A stretch of DNA of 64,000 nucleotides from Prosopocoilus inquinatus (lineage: Eukaryota; Arthropoda; Insecta; Coleoptera; Lucanidae), in contig CM069873.1 of the NCBI GenBank assembly GCA_036172665.1, forward strand, positions 31,612,001 through 31,676,000, given 5' to 3'. Positions 35,426-45,221 of this stretch are shown here, in pieces. Both the position numbers and the translations under genes were made by a program. Position 1 is the stretch's first letter, and the number at the start of each line of letters is the position of its first letter. The notes under the pieces were generated by a model that was not told where the DNA came from, made no database searches, and saw only the letters and a list, made by a program, of their open reading frames with translations.

Positions 35426-36644
35426 ATGGATATTTTGGGAGTAACTGATAAAATTAAATTGGACACTTCAATAACCAGTATGGAGTTCCATTCACACTTA
35501 CCACTCAGTTCATCATTTGGTAATAACGATGAAGTGCGTATCACCGTACCTGAGATCGACAATTACACCCTCCCTTGCGAAAGTTATTTGTACGTAGAGG
35601 GAAGACTGCGTTTGGTTAGTGATAATACTAAACACAGTGCGACGGCACAATTGATAAATAATCCGGTAGCTTATATGTTTAGCGAGATTAGATATCTTCT
35701 GAACGGAGTACAGGTGGATTCGGTAAGAAATGTTGGCATAACATCAACAATGAAAGGGTATTTTTCTTTTACTCGCAACGATACAGTAAAATTGGAAAAT
35801 GCAGGATGGATCCAGGAGAATGATAAAATGAGCGATATACTCAACGTTAAGGGAGATTTCTCAGCAAGTGTACCTTTAAAGACATTATTAGGTTTTGGGG
35901 AAGATTATAAAAAGATCGTCTTGAATATGAGGCAAGAATTAGTATTGATCAGAGCAAATGATGACGTTGATGCAGTTGTGGAAACAAACAAGACGGAAAA
36001 GATTAAATTAATAATTGACAAAATTGTATGGCGTATACCTCATATTTCTGTTGGACTACGTGAGCAATTGGCTTTAACGAGAGTGACAGAGAGATGTTGA
36101 AATACAAATTCCTTTCAGAAGCTGGGAGTTGCACGAGTATCCGTCGCTCCCAACTACGACAAGTCATTCTTGGACAGTAAAAACGGCTCCGCAGTTGGAA
36201 ACGCCAAGGTACATAATCATCGGTTTTCAAACTAAGCGAAAGGGTGTCGTCGATGCAAACATGAGTATGTTTGATGACGTTAAGTTAAAATCATTAACAG
36301 TATTTCTAAATGGCGAACGCTATCCATACGACAATATTGAAATTGATATTGAAAATAACAAATACGCCGTTATATACGACATGTATTCTAGATTTCAGGA
36401 AAATTATTATCATCGTGAAAGCAGTCAACCCTGGTTCAATCCAAAAGGATTAGCTAGTTGCCCATTAATAGGAATCGACTGCACTTTTCAGAGAGATGTA
36501 ATGCATAAAAGTGCAGTAGAAATAAGAATTGAGTTTACAACTAAAGAAAATATTAAAGCTGATACTATTGCTTACTGTTTAATTCTGCATGACAAAGCGT
36601 TCTCTTATTCATCTCTCACCAAAATTGTCCGTCAGTTGATGTAA
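35426..36644 (+). pseudogene. Double-jelly-roll-type major capsid-like protein, one frameshift
   Basis: Two frames, 35426-36100 and about 36090-36644, form one protein of about 405 residues broken by a single indel near 36085-36095. The first ATG in frame is 35426. Family-like blocks are ESYLYVEGRL, INNPVAYMFSEIRYLLNG and MRQELVLIR before the break, and NKYAVIYDMYSRFQENYY and YCLILHDKAFSY after it. These recall the DJR-like capsid proteins of arthropod Polinton-type elements, which form icosahedral shells. The assignment rests on remembered family appearance, not on a search. Otherwise the frames are open, suggesting moderate age. Confidence 0.6.
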
Positions 36645-36766
36645 ACCGTGAATGGCAGTATTAACAGAGAAGCTAAAACTATTTGATTTCATTTGATTTT
36701 ATAAGAAGCAACATCAACCGAACCATGAAAAAACGATTTATTGTCATTGACATTTAAGGATTTAAA

Positions 36767-37255
36767 GTGGAAAATAATCAATTTATACCAAAAGAGTTGG
36801 CTTCTTACGATAGTGAAAGAAAAGTGAGTCATTTTTTATTTCAACCACCCACAAGTTTGTCAATGGTCTCCAGAAAATTTCAAAATGTTGCAAACTGGTT
36901 AATGACCAATCCCCATTGCATTGATTGGAATAGAGGATTCGTCCCGTTACCTGAGTTTGACGCAATCATCACCTTTTTATGTTGTACAGCCAAAGTCGTT
37001 TACGTTAAAGGAGTGGAGAAGTCTCGATTTCTATGTGAAATTCCAGCGAAAAGCAATGGTGAAAGTGTACCTGTGTTAGATTTGGGTGAAATTTACGAAG
37101 ATGTACAAAAATTGCAAAAATCCGAAACCAAGTGTCCATTTCACTCAAGAAAAAAATGCATGTGTGCTTTAACGAACGTGTTTGATTTACATAAATTTAT
37201 TCAAACAAAGTTATATGAAGGATTTTTTACACTAAACATTTGTGATATATTATGA
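36767..37255 (+). CDS. Uncharacterised ORF of capsid-gene unit
   Basis: An open frame of 162 codons beginning at GTG (36767), where a Met would be expected; no in-frame ATG lies just upstream. The product has a Cys/His group (CPFHSRKKCMC, about residue 122), which might bind zinc. It follows the capsid frame by 120 bp on the same strand and overlaps the next ORF by four bases (ATGA). I do not recognise the family. If the start is truly lost, this is a pseudogene. Confidence 0.4.
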   Translation: MENNQFIPKELASYDSERKVSHFLFQPPTSLSMVSRKFQNVANWLMTNPHCIDWNRGFVPLPEFDAIITFLCCTAKVVYVKGVEKSRFLCEIPAKSNGESVPVLDLGEIYEDVQKLQKSETKCPFHSRKKCMCALTNVFDLHKFIQTKLYEGFFTLNICDIL

Positions 37256-37548
37256 GGAAACTTTGGTTCTTAGTTAGTATAAGAAAAGTTCAGCTTCGCA
37301 ATGGATTTCTTCTCCCGTCTATTTTGCAAGAACATTATAAAGCATGTTGTAGAGAAGATTGGCGAAGTTATCGTACCGTAGATCTAGAATACATCTGGCC
37401 TAAATTGCCGATTCATTATCAACGCTGTAAATATCTACAAAGTCAGAGACTCTGTCACCAACATTGGAATCAAACCGAATTTTCTTTGGATAAAATAGAT
37501 GCCCCACCTCCACGGAAGAAGAATTGCTATTTGTGTACTTATTCTTAA
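37252..37548 (+). CDS. Uncharacterised small basic ORF
   Basis: 98 codons beginning at the ATG that overlaps the preceding stop (ATGA). Rich in Arg, Tyr, Trp and Cys, ending KKNCYLCTYS. It could be a separate protein or the frameshifted end of the preceding ORF. No domain recognised. Confidence 0.35.
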   Translation: MRKLWFLVSIRKVQLRNGFLLPSILQEHYKACCREDWRSYRTVDLEYIWPKLPIHYQRCKYLQSQRLCHQHWNQTEFSLDKIDAPPPRKKNCYLCTYS

Positions 37549-37692
37549 ATATTATTATTAAAATATTAATTATTAAATATTGTTATTAATAATATATTAT
37601 TATACAATAAACTATAATCAGAAAGGAGTTGTTATTTTATTCGTTATTAATTTTAATAAATCAATTTAAGGATTTAAGAAAGAATTTAGAAA

Positions 37693-37880
37693 TACATTGC
37701 GTTATTAAATTATTTAGATTAACTCTTGATGAGCAATTTAGCTTGACAGATTTTTATTGTCTTTGAAAGTATTAAGTATAAAGCTTTATTCGATTTGAAT
37801 TTCAAACGTTGTCAAATTTACGAATTTTCTACGATGTAAAAGTCACAAAAATGGTTTTCACTGTGCAGCGTTAAAAATTT
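37693..37880 (-). repeat. Right inverted repeat of capsid-gene unit
   Basis: Reverse-complement match to 34493-34677. It is bracketed by two similar blocks (about 37613-37686 and 37905-37980, sharing AATCAGAAAGGAG and CAATTTAAGGATTTA), which suggests a local duplication around it. Confidence 0.72.
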
Positions 37881-37980
37881 CATAGCAAGAAGTGATCTGT
37901 ATAAAAATTATAATAAACTAAATCAGAAAGGAGACTTTATTAATTTTAATCGGTCAATTTAAAATTTAAGGATTTAGATT

Positions 37981-38647
37981 CACACACCGTCGTATAATAA
38001 ATTAAGTGGCATAGAAAAAATAAACATGTTTGAAGGCGAACGTCGATTAAATATACAAACACTATAAAATTTACATATGTATTCCGAGTTGTGAATGAAT
38101 ACACATACCGTTTTAAATAAATAAAAACAAGCATGTTTTAAAGCGAGCCATACTAGCAAAAATTGCATAATAGTAAATTAACATATTTACGAGCATTCAC
38201 CGTCGATTTAAAATTCAAATTCAATTTGCATAGAAATCGTTTAACTAATATGTTATTATTACACACCAGTCTTAATCGGTCTTTCACAAAGCTTAGTGCG
38301 TGTTTACTAAGAGAATATAAGTAAGAGAATATTTTTAAGAATGTAATTTAAATTTACATGATTCTTACAAATAAAGATTAGGGGCTGACTGTTCGATGAA
38401 GTCATGGTTTCTAGGAGATGAGTGCTCGTGAAATGTGTATCGTTAAACTGTTTGACACTTGCAAGTTTGATTTAGGAAAATTTTTGCAAATAAAGATTAT
38501 TATAAATTTGGTAATAATAAGATTAGAATTACTATTCAACTTGGTTATAATAAGATTATTATTAAACTTCGTAAATGTTATTCAAATTCTAAAGTCGTTA
38601 GAGAGAATAATTAGTTATTGAAATTATTTCAAAATAACTGCAAGTAA
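37981..38647. other. AT-rich gap inside Polinton region
   Basis: No supported gene. A block resembling ATAAGATTAGAATTA repeats between 38500 and 38570. Confidence 0.35.
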
Positions 38648-38772
38648 GAATAAAAAAAGAGAAGAAAAGAAAAAAAGGAGAGAAAGGAAAGAAAAAAAGC
38701 AGAGAAGGAAAGAAAAATAGAAGAGAAAGGAAGGAAAAAAGGAGAAAAGAAAGGAAAGAAGAAAAGAGGAAA
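38648..38772 (+). repeat. Purine (A/G) tract
   Basis: About 125 bp of almost pure A and G on the + strand. In the frame of the Ser/Pro-rich sequence that follows, its end reads as a Lys/Arg/Gly-rich basic run (KKKRGKV). It may be a coding basic tail or a simple-sequence expansion. Confidence 0.6.
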
Positions 38773-39461
38773 GGTTAGTTCCTCAGTTTCTGAAATAATT
38801 GATATATCAGACCGTTCAATGGAGATATCTCAATTATCACCAATTGGGAATAATAATAACACGAACTCATCAATTAATATTAATCCAGTAATGATTAATA
38901 ATTCTCCTTCTGTTCGATGACCGAGGACTGTTAATCTACCGAGGACTAATGTTAGTGAATCTGCTAATATTATATCCAATATTCAGAATTTGTCATCTTC
39001 ACAATCACAACCGGAACTACATATCCCACCCTCTCAAATTCCACCTTCTCGACTTCAGATTTCACCTTCTCGACTTGAAATTTCCTCTCCTAGTGTCCGA
39101 ACCTCTACACCTATTCGATCCCTTTCCTCAGGAACAAATTTAATAGGAATTTCATCACAACATGTTATACCCCTTCCTTCACCCTCTCCCAATTTAGCGG
39201 GAGTTATATCAACACCAGTCCAAAATTATTATGACGGAATTATGCCTGAAGTCAGGAACCCTCTAAACAGAGGGTGAGAAAAATCTTAGAAAAGTCACGG
39301 ATGAGTTGCAATCTTGTCGTGAAATTTTACGTACAGTTCGCTTAAGGTCTCCGACTGACCAGGCTTTAAACGAACAATATGACAAAATTTCCCTCATTCA
39401 CAACCGTCTGAGCCTGATCCAAGATTTGTTTCATAATCTTGTCGCAGACATATCTATTTAA
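38773..39461 (+). pseudogene. Ser/Pro-rich and coiled-coil Polinton-associated ORF, broken
   Basis: A frame starting around SSVSEIIDISDRSMEISQL continues through an in-frame TGA near 38919 into a Ser/Pro-rich stretch with repeated IPPSRLQISPSRLEISS-like units. It stops at 39275. In another frame a coiled-coil-like segment follows (LRKVTDELQSCREILRTV) and ends at a TAA near 39459. One nonsense and one frameshift would split a single protein. Function unknown; the position between capsid unit and ATPase suggests a virion or packaging accessory. Confidence 0.45.
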
Positions 39462-39658
39462 AAGATTAAGTTTGATTTAGTGTCTTAAGATTTAACTTCT
39501 TCTCTTAAGTAGATATGTCTGTGAATTATATTGTTGTTCAATGGTTTGTTCCTCACATGAAGTTGGAAATGTTGTCGAGGTATTAGGTATGTTTTCGAGG
39601 ATATAAAAAATTATTTTTCTTTGTACAATTTTTAATAATTGTTATTCGTTTTATAGAT

Positions 39659-40135
39659 GAGTTCTTCACCAAACACCACACCTCTTGTGAAATCAATTTT
39701 CATGAGGCAAGTGGAACTGAAAGTGAGTAATCTAATTTGTATTTTACGGTTTACATTTTTGATTATTTACTTTTTCAGTTAATGGACGGAACTCTGATTA
39801 ATGCAGAAACGGCGGTAATTAATTATCGAGTGGTTCATCCACGACTCGAACGGTCACCTTCACCCAGCTACACTCCAACGCCGCTAGCGGCGGCCACACC
39901 TGAACGACGGCCGCCGGTGCAGCAAGTGGCGGCGCTTCAACGCATCCGCCTAAAAAGGAGGGTGTTTGCGCCGCTAGTGTTGGAGCCTCCTCTACCAAGA
40001 CCTTTACCACTAAAGGTAAAGGTGGAGGAGGAAAGGGCAGAGGTGGAAGCCGAATCCACGATGGATGAATCTTGGGTTCGTTCTCGTTCATTACATTTCA
40101 ACATTTTAATAACATCTTATTTTTTACAGTGAGGA
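39659..40135 (+). CDS. Candidate spliced Pro/Arg-rich gene
   Basis: An ATG at 39658 begins MSSSPNTTPLVKSIF. An intron-like segment with GTGAGT donor (39724) and TTTTTCAG acceptor (39779) joins it in frame to LMDGTLINAETAV. A Pro-rich, charged body follows (SPSPSYTPTPL, EPPLPRPLPL). A second candidate intron (GTTCGT...TTTACAG) ends next to TGA. GC content is clearly higher than its surroundings. The family is not recognised, and the splice model is inference. Confidence 0.4.
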
Positions 40136-40372
40136 GCATTAATCAGAGTGGCTGGAAAAGCCAGTTAGGAATATCAATTTAGTTAGAAATATTAATTTAT
40201 TATATTTATTTAAATAAATAATTTATGAGTTTTAGTAACAGTGTTTATATAGCAGTTGATATTGATAACTACAACACAGTAATAGAGTATCGCGTTTGGT
40301 AAAGAGGAAATTAATAACGCGTTGTAAGGAGCAAAAATATTTTGAATATTTTTGAAAAATATTATTTTAAAT

Positions 40373-41062
40373 ATGAAGTTTCAACAACAGTCTTTAAAGT
40401 TACCCGTACAAAATTTAGACGATGCAGTCGCAAATGAAACCTTTAAACGTCACAGTGTTCTCTTCGGAGGATCAAGTAAACGCGTTATCATTAGCGGGAG
40501 CTCAGGGGCTGGTAAAAGTAATTCCTTAGTGACATTATTACCCCATCCGAACGAATTACGTTTCAAAAATTTATACATCTGCTGTAAGACCTTATCTCAG
40601 GGGAAGTATAAATTTCTCCGACATTTGCTATCAACAGTGCCCGAAATAGGTTACTTTGAAATTTCCGATATTGAAAAAATGGTATCACCTACAAATGTAA
40701 AAGAATATTCAGTCATTGTTTTTGATGATGTTCAGTGTACTACACAAAATTTAATTAAAGAATATTTCTCCTTTGGACGTCATAGAAATGTTGACTGCTT
40801 TTATTTAAGTCAAAATTACAGTGCAATACCCAAACAAATGATTCGTGATAATTGTAATTTCTTAATACTATTTCGTCAAAATTTCACAAATTTGAAACAC
40901 GTTTACGATGATTACGTCAGCGGAGATATGACTACGGACCAGTTTCGTAATATCTGTTACGCTTATTGGAAGGAACCGTTTGGTTTCTTAGTTATTGATA
41001 CCGATTGTTCCATAAACGCAGGGAGATATCGTAAAAGATTCGACACGTACATATATCTTTAA
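40373..41062 (+). CDS. Polinton FtsK/HerA-type DNA-packaging ATPase
   Basis: An intact 229-residue frame from ATG 40373. The Walker A motif GSSGAGKS is at about residues 43-50 and the Walker B region YSVIVFDDVQ at about 113-122. Length and motif spacing fit the packaging ATPases of Polintons and related adenovirus-like or NCLDV-like elements, which pump genome DNA into capsids. It lies between the Pro-rich ORF and the coiled-coil/DUF8207-like gene on the same strand. It is one of two undamaged genes of this element, so decay is uneven. Confidence is high for the family; a real packaging role depends on a capsid elsewhere. Confidence 0.85.
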   Translation: MKFQQQSLKLPVQNLDDAVANETFKRHSVLFGGSSKRVIISGSSGAGKSNSLVTLLPHPNELRFKNLYICCKTLSQGKYKFLRHLLSTVPEIGYFEISDIEKMVSPTNVKEYSVIVFDDVQCTTQNLIKEYFSFGRHRNVDCFYLSQNYSAIPKQMIRDNCNFLILFRQNFTNLKHVYDDYVSGDMTTDQFRNICYAYWKEPFGFLVIDTDCSINAGRYRKRFDTYIYL

Positions 41063-41151
41063 AACCACTACATTTTACATAGTTCTTTCATTTTTACATA
41101 GTTCTACAGTTCTTCAGTACGGTAACAGACGTTAAAGAATGCGGATGCGCC

Positions 41152-42378
41152 ATGAGTAACAAACTTAAAGCAGAATTAGTCACTGCGCGCGAAAGTTTGC
41201 GCACTAAATTAAAAACACTTAAATCCGATATTGCACAAGCAAAACATCATGCGGAGCAATCAAAAAAGTATCTGCAGACAACTTATTCACCTATTGTAGA
41301 GCCACTCCGAGATATTGTCAATAAGCTAGATGTTGTTCGCAGCGTATTACCTATGAAAGAGGAGCAACAGTCATACGAAGCCAGTGAAAAGAGATTGAAA
41401 GAGGAGCCAAATAGTTCTTTCCTACGAAAAAGACCGATTTATAAATTGAGATCTGATCCTTCTTTCATACGAAGAAGACCGAGTTATAAATTAAAATCCG
41501 ATCCTTCGTCGAGAATTGGATTGTCAGAGGAGCATGATGTGGGTACTTCAACACCACTTGGACGTGAAATTAAACAACCTTCCATCTTAGAAGATGAAGA
41601 AATTCTTGAGGTTCCTCATGAAAAGTCCACATCTCCAACTTCAAAATCTGTTTATGAAGAAGCAGAAGAATATGACACCGAAAGCAGTAACCCCCCTGCG
41701 GACGAATCCCTAGCTCATGCTCGTACACTTCTAGAAGAACGAAAATCATTACTTCAGACTAGATTAGAATCACCGCTGGTAGAAGCTGCCTTAGAATCGT
41801 ATCGTCCGTTAGCACGTGATTATGTTACACGATTTGAAACTGATGTAGAAAATGAATTCGATACAAAATACGGTGTAAGAGAAGAAGATGAGAGATTGTT
41901 TGTTGGGAATCAGAAGCTTAAGTTTGAAGGTCCCGATCTTGTAATTGGAGACTTGGCGTATAATGGTACTAAAGGTTTATACGAGCTGGTTTTTAAGAAA
42001 AATCCAGAGAAATTTACGTTTCACGATGTGCGAGACTATAGAGATATATTGAGAAGAACTAGTGCGTTTAAAGTTAATTATAATCCCTCAGGGCGAATAT
42101 CTGCAAGCAGAGGATTTAAATATGTGAATATTATAAAACCAATAATTCAGGGAAAACCACCAAACGTTTGGTGGGCGCGAAGCTGGAAAACAGGTGGAGC
42201 TTTGGAGAAAAAGCTTGTACCTAACAAATGTTTGCAGTATCAATACTGGGATGATCCTAACGAACTAGTAGAACGATTGCGTTTATTGAACGCTTCGAAA
42301 TCAGCAGGTTACTCCGCACATAACAATGAAATCATAGCGATCATTGAAGAATTAAAAGAGGCTAAAACTATTTTGTAA
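41152..42378 (+). CDS. Polinton conserved protein with DUF8207-like C-terminus
   Basis: An intact 408-residue frame from ATG 41152. The N-terminal 70 residues are coiled-coil-like (KAELVTARESLRTKLKTLKS). A charged low-complexity middle contains two near-identical units (RKRPIYKLRSDPS and RRRPSYKLKSDPS). The C-terminal about 170 residues hold YNGTKGLYELVFKKNP and YWDDPNELVERLRLLNASKS, which I recall as DUF8207-type in Polinton-related genes of many invertebrates. Exact function is unknown; a structural or DNA-associated role is often supposed. It starts 89 bp after the ATPase stop. Confidence 0.7.
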   Translation: MSNKLKAELVTARESLRTKLKTLKSDIAQAKHHAEQSKKYLQTTYSPIVEPLRDIVNKLDVVRSVLPMKEEQQSYEASEKRLKEEPNSSFLRKRPIYKLRSDPSFIRRRPSYKLKSDPSSRIGLSEEHDVGTSTPLGREIKQPSILEDEEILEVPHEKSTSPTSKSVYEEAEEYDTESSNPPADESLAHARTLLEERKSLLQTRLESPLVEAALESYRPLARDYVTRFETDVENEFDTKYGVREEDERLFVGNQKLKFEGPDLVIGDLAYNGTKGLYELVFKKNPEKFTFHDVRDYRDILRRTSAFKVNYNPSGRISASRGFKYVNIIKPIIQGKPPNVWWARSWKTGGALEKKLVPNKCLQYQYWDDPNELVERLRLLNASKSAGYSAHNNEIIAIIEELKEAKTIL

Positions 42379-42446
42379 ATTGTAGTATTTAGTGGAGTGC
42401 AAGCGAGCACACATTTCAGTTTCACATAGTTGTTGATTGATTCACA

Positions 42447-42830
42447 ATGACTATTGATAAGTTTGGAAGACACGTTCGTAAACAAACAGTTTTCAAACAC
42501 ATTGCTGCTACACCATTACTTTACGAAACATTATTAGACTTTCAGAGTCAAGAGCTTAACGCCGAAAGTGTATATTTGCTTTCAAATAGAGGTCACCAAA
42601 CGACGTATACGATCCAAGAAACTTGCGTTGTTAAAAAAGTACTTATTCATTAACCTACTATTGTCAACATTACAGTATCCATCAACGCTATAAATTGTAC
42701 TGATACTTTAATTGGAAGAACGTTGAATGTGGGAGATCAAATCTCGTTTACTTGCACATCTTCAGTTTGTGCAGTTCCATTATTTGTTGAATTCATCGTA
42801 AGAAAACGAGTTCTAATTGAAAATGTCTAA
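42447..42830 (+). pseudogene. Small Polinton ORF with one internal stop
   Basis: ATG 42447 opens a frame with HIAATPLLYETLLDFQSQ and SVYLLSNRGHQTTY. A TAA at 42651-42653 interrupts it. The same frame then continues for 58 codons (VNITVSINAINCTDTLIG, then a Cys-containing beta-like segment) to TAA 42830. The end overlaps the integrase ATG by 8 bases. It looks like one small protein of about 127 residues; family not named. Confidence 0.5.
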
Positions 42831-43766
42831 TCTATCTTCTAATGTGAAACGTGATGTTGTTAATGAGTTGCACAAACCAGCAAGGAAAAACTTTCGCCGT
42901 CGTCGAGTAATAATAAAAGGACTCAGAGATCTCTTCCAAGCAGACTTAATTGAAATGCTACCTTATGCCAAGATAAACAAAGGATACAAATACATTCTGA
43001 CAGTGATCAACGCATTTTCCAAGTATGCTTGGGAAATACCATTAAAAAATAAGACAGGTAAAGAAGTAACCAAAGCTTTTCAATCGATTTTATCTGAAGG
43101 TAGAAATTCTGTACCGAAAAATATACAAACAGATAACGGAAAGGAATTTTACAATGCAGAGTTCCAAAATTTAATGAAGAAATATAGAATTAATCACTAT
43201 AGCGCTTACTCTAATTTAAAAAGTTCGATAGTCGAAAGATTTAATAGAACCCTAAAACAAAAAATGTGGAAAGAATTTAGCATGCAAGGAAATTTCGGAT
43301 GGTTCAATTTATTACCAAGGCTAATTGAAGAATACAATAACACTGTTCACAGTACGACGGGTTACAAACCCAGCAAGATAAATCAAAGAAATGCGCAAAG
43401 TATTTTACTGTCCGTCTACAGCAACCTTAAAATTGTGGTCCAAGAATTGCAAAATTTAAAGTTGGAGATCATGTTCGCATCAGCAAATACAGACAAGCAT
43501 TTTCGAAGATGTACACTCCGAATTGGTCCAACGAAATATTTACCATTTCGTCGGTGCAGAATACTAATCCCAGAACATATCTAATTAAAGACGCTGATGG
43601 TGAAGCCATTCTTGGTGGGTTTTATGAGTACGAGTTACAAAAAGTAAAACATCCAGATATATATTTAATTAATGTATTGAGAGAAAAAGGTAATAAAGCG
43701 CTTGTAAGTTATTTAGGATTGAGTTCTAAACATGATTCATGGATACCAAAACGCAATGTTTTATAA
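42823..43766 (+). pseudogene. Polinton integrase with chromodomain, frameshifted
   Basis: From ATG 42823, an rve-type integrase core. First catalytic Asp is in LFQADLIEM, second in IQTDNGKEF, Glu in IVERFNRTL (about residues 45, 107 and 145). The frame is shifted near 43450, after which a different frame continues (MYTPNWSNEIFTI) into a chromodomain-like end (VSYLGLSSKHDSWIPKRNV) stopping at 43766. It would integrate the element with a 6-bp duplication. All three catalytic residues remain, but the C-terminal half is out of frame. Confidence 0.82.
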
Positions 43767-45221
43767 TAAATATTTATTAACTACAACTGTAAACATACAA
43801 TACTCACAATACACAATAAATGAATTTTACAAATTAATTTATTTACTTTCTAACAGAACTTATAAATAAAACATACTTTATTTATTTTCTAATTCTTTTT
43901 CCAGTTTTTCAATTAGTTCTGTTAGTTTTTTATCTCTTTCTATATCAGCAATTTTATGGTGACCCCACGCCAGAGTATGAATTTTGTCATCCAAAATATA
44001 ACGTTTATCGTCTTCATATGAAAAGGCAATTTTATTTTTCAACTCTGTATACACCGTATGAAAATCCGAGTGACACACGTACATCTTTTTAAAAATAAAT
44101 CATCTCCTTCACTGATTTCTTTGTAGTCAGTCTACAGATAAGTATTTATCTATAACGTATTTTTTAACACCTTTTGCTTTCTTAGTACATTTTGAAATAA
44201 GCTTTACACAGTAGGCTTTCGCACCGGTCCCGATAAAAGATTCTATAACCTGTCCTGCGTATTCGTCTTTAAATCGTCCAATAACTGATTCAGTTCGAGG
44301 CATTTCATGTGTATTATTCGGTGGGTAATTTGAAGTATCAAATTTATCTAAATTTTGCTTTATGTCATCGTATACATTATCAGTATTAACGGTCAGTATT
44401 AAACTATCCGTATCAGTATATAATAAAGCTGCTCTATTGTTATATTTTCGCTTTATAAAATTGTAATAAAAATCGTACATTACTGTTTTTGATATTTCCA
44501 AAACATAAAACCCTACGTATAAAGGTTTATTATAATTTACTTGTACTTTGCATAATTCTAGGCCAGGTGATCACTAAAAATTTTACTCGATTTATAGTTT
44601 GGTTTAGCTATCAATGATTCAGCTCCCGGTCTTCGATTATGGGTTTCCCAGCTGGTGGCCAATTTAATGTCGACGCGATTCTCAACATTTTCCATAGTTT
44701 TACCGAAAACACTATTATTTAATAATTTGTAAAAAAATTTTTCGAATTAGTTTTTAGCTTCAGCTCGTTTTTGTGAATTAAAGTCTATGTATATTTTTAG
44801 CCAACGAGATTGCTTAAATTTAATTGCCCTATGAATTTGGTTTAATATTAAACCATTTTCCAAACATTGTTTCAGATTTAAATAGTGAATTATGTATTTC
44901 CTTTTGCTGTACATATTTGGAATAAGTTTACCATGTTTCGAATTTGGTGGAATTATGTTTTCCGGACAAAATGGTAATTCGTTGTGGTTGTCATGTAAAT
45001 GAGTCGGGTATTCAAATCTACTTCGAATATGTACCCGACATCTGAATTTTCTTCTAACTCTGAAATGTTAAGATTATTAATCTCTTCTGTACACAACCAA
45101 GTAAATTCTCCCCACGGAAATCTGGAACACATTGCGTGACCGTACAGATTTGTAGCATCAAGATATAGTAAATATTTAGTTGCCTTCTTAGAGTCAAAAC
45201 CATCCACAAATTTATTATTAG

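Noticed and set aside
39819..40091. Pro-rich minus-strand frame
   Set aside because: Shadow of the GC-rich + strand coding sequence.
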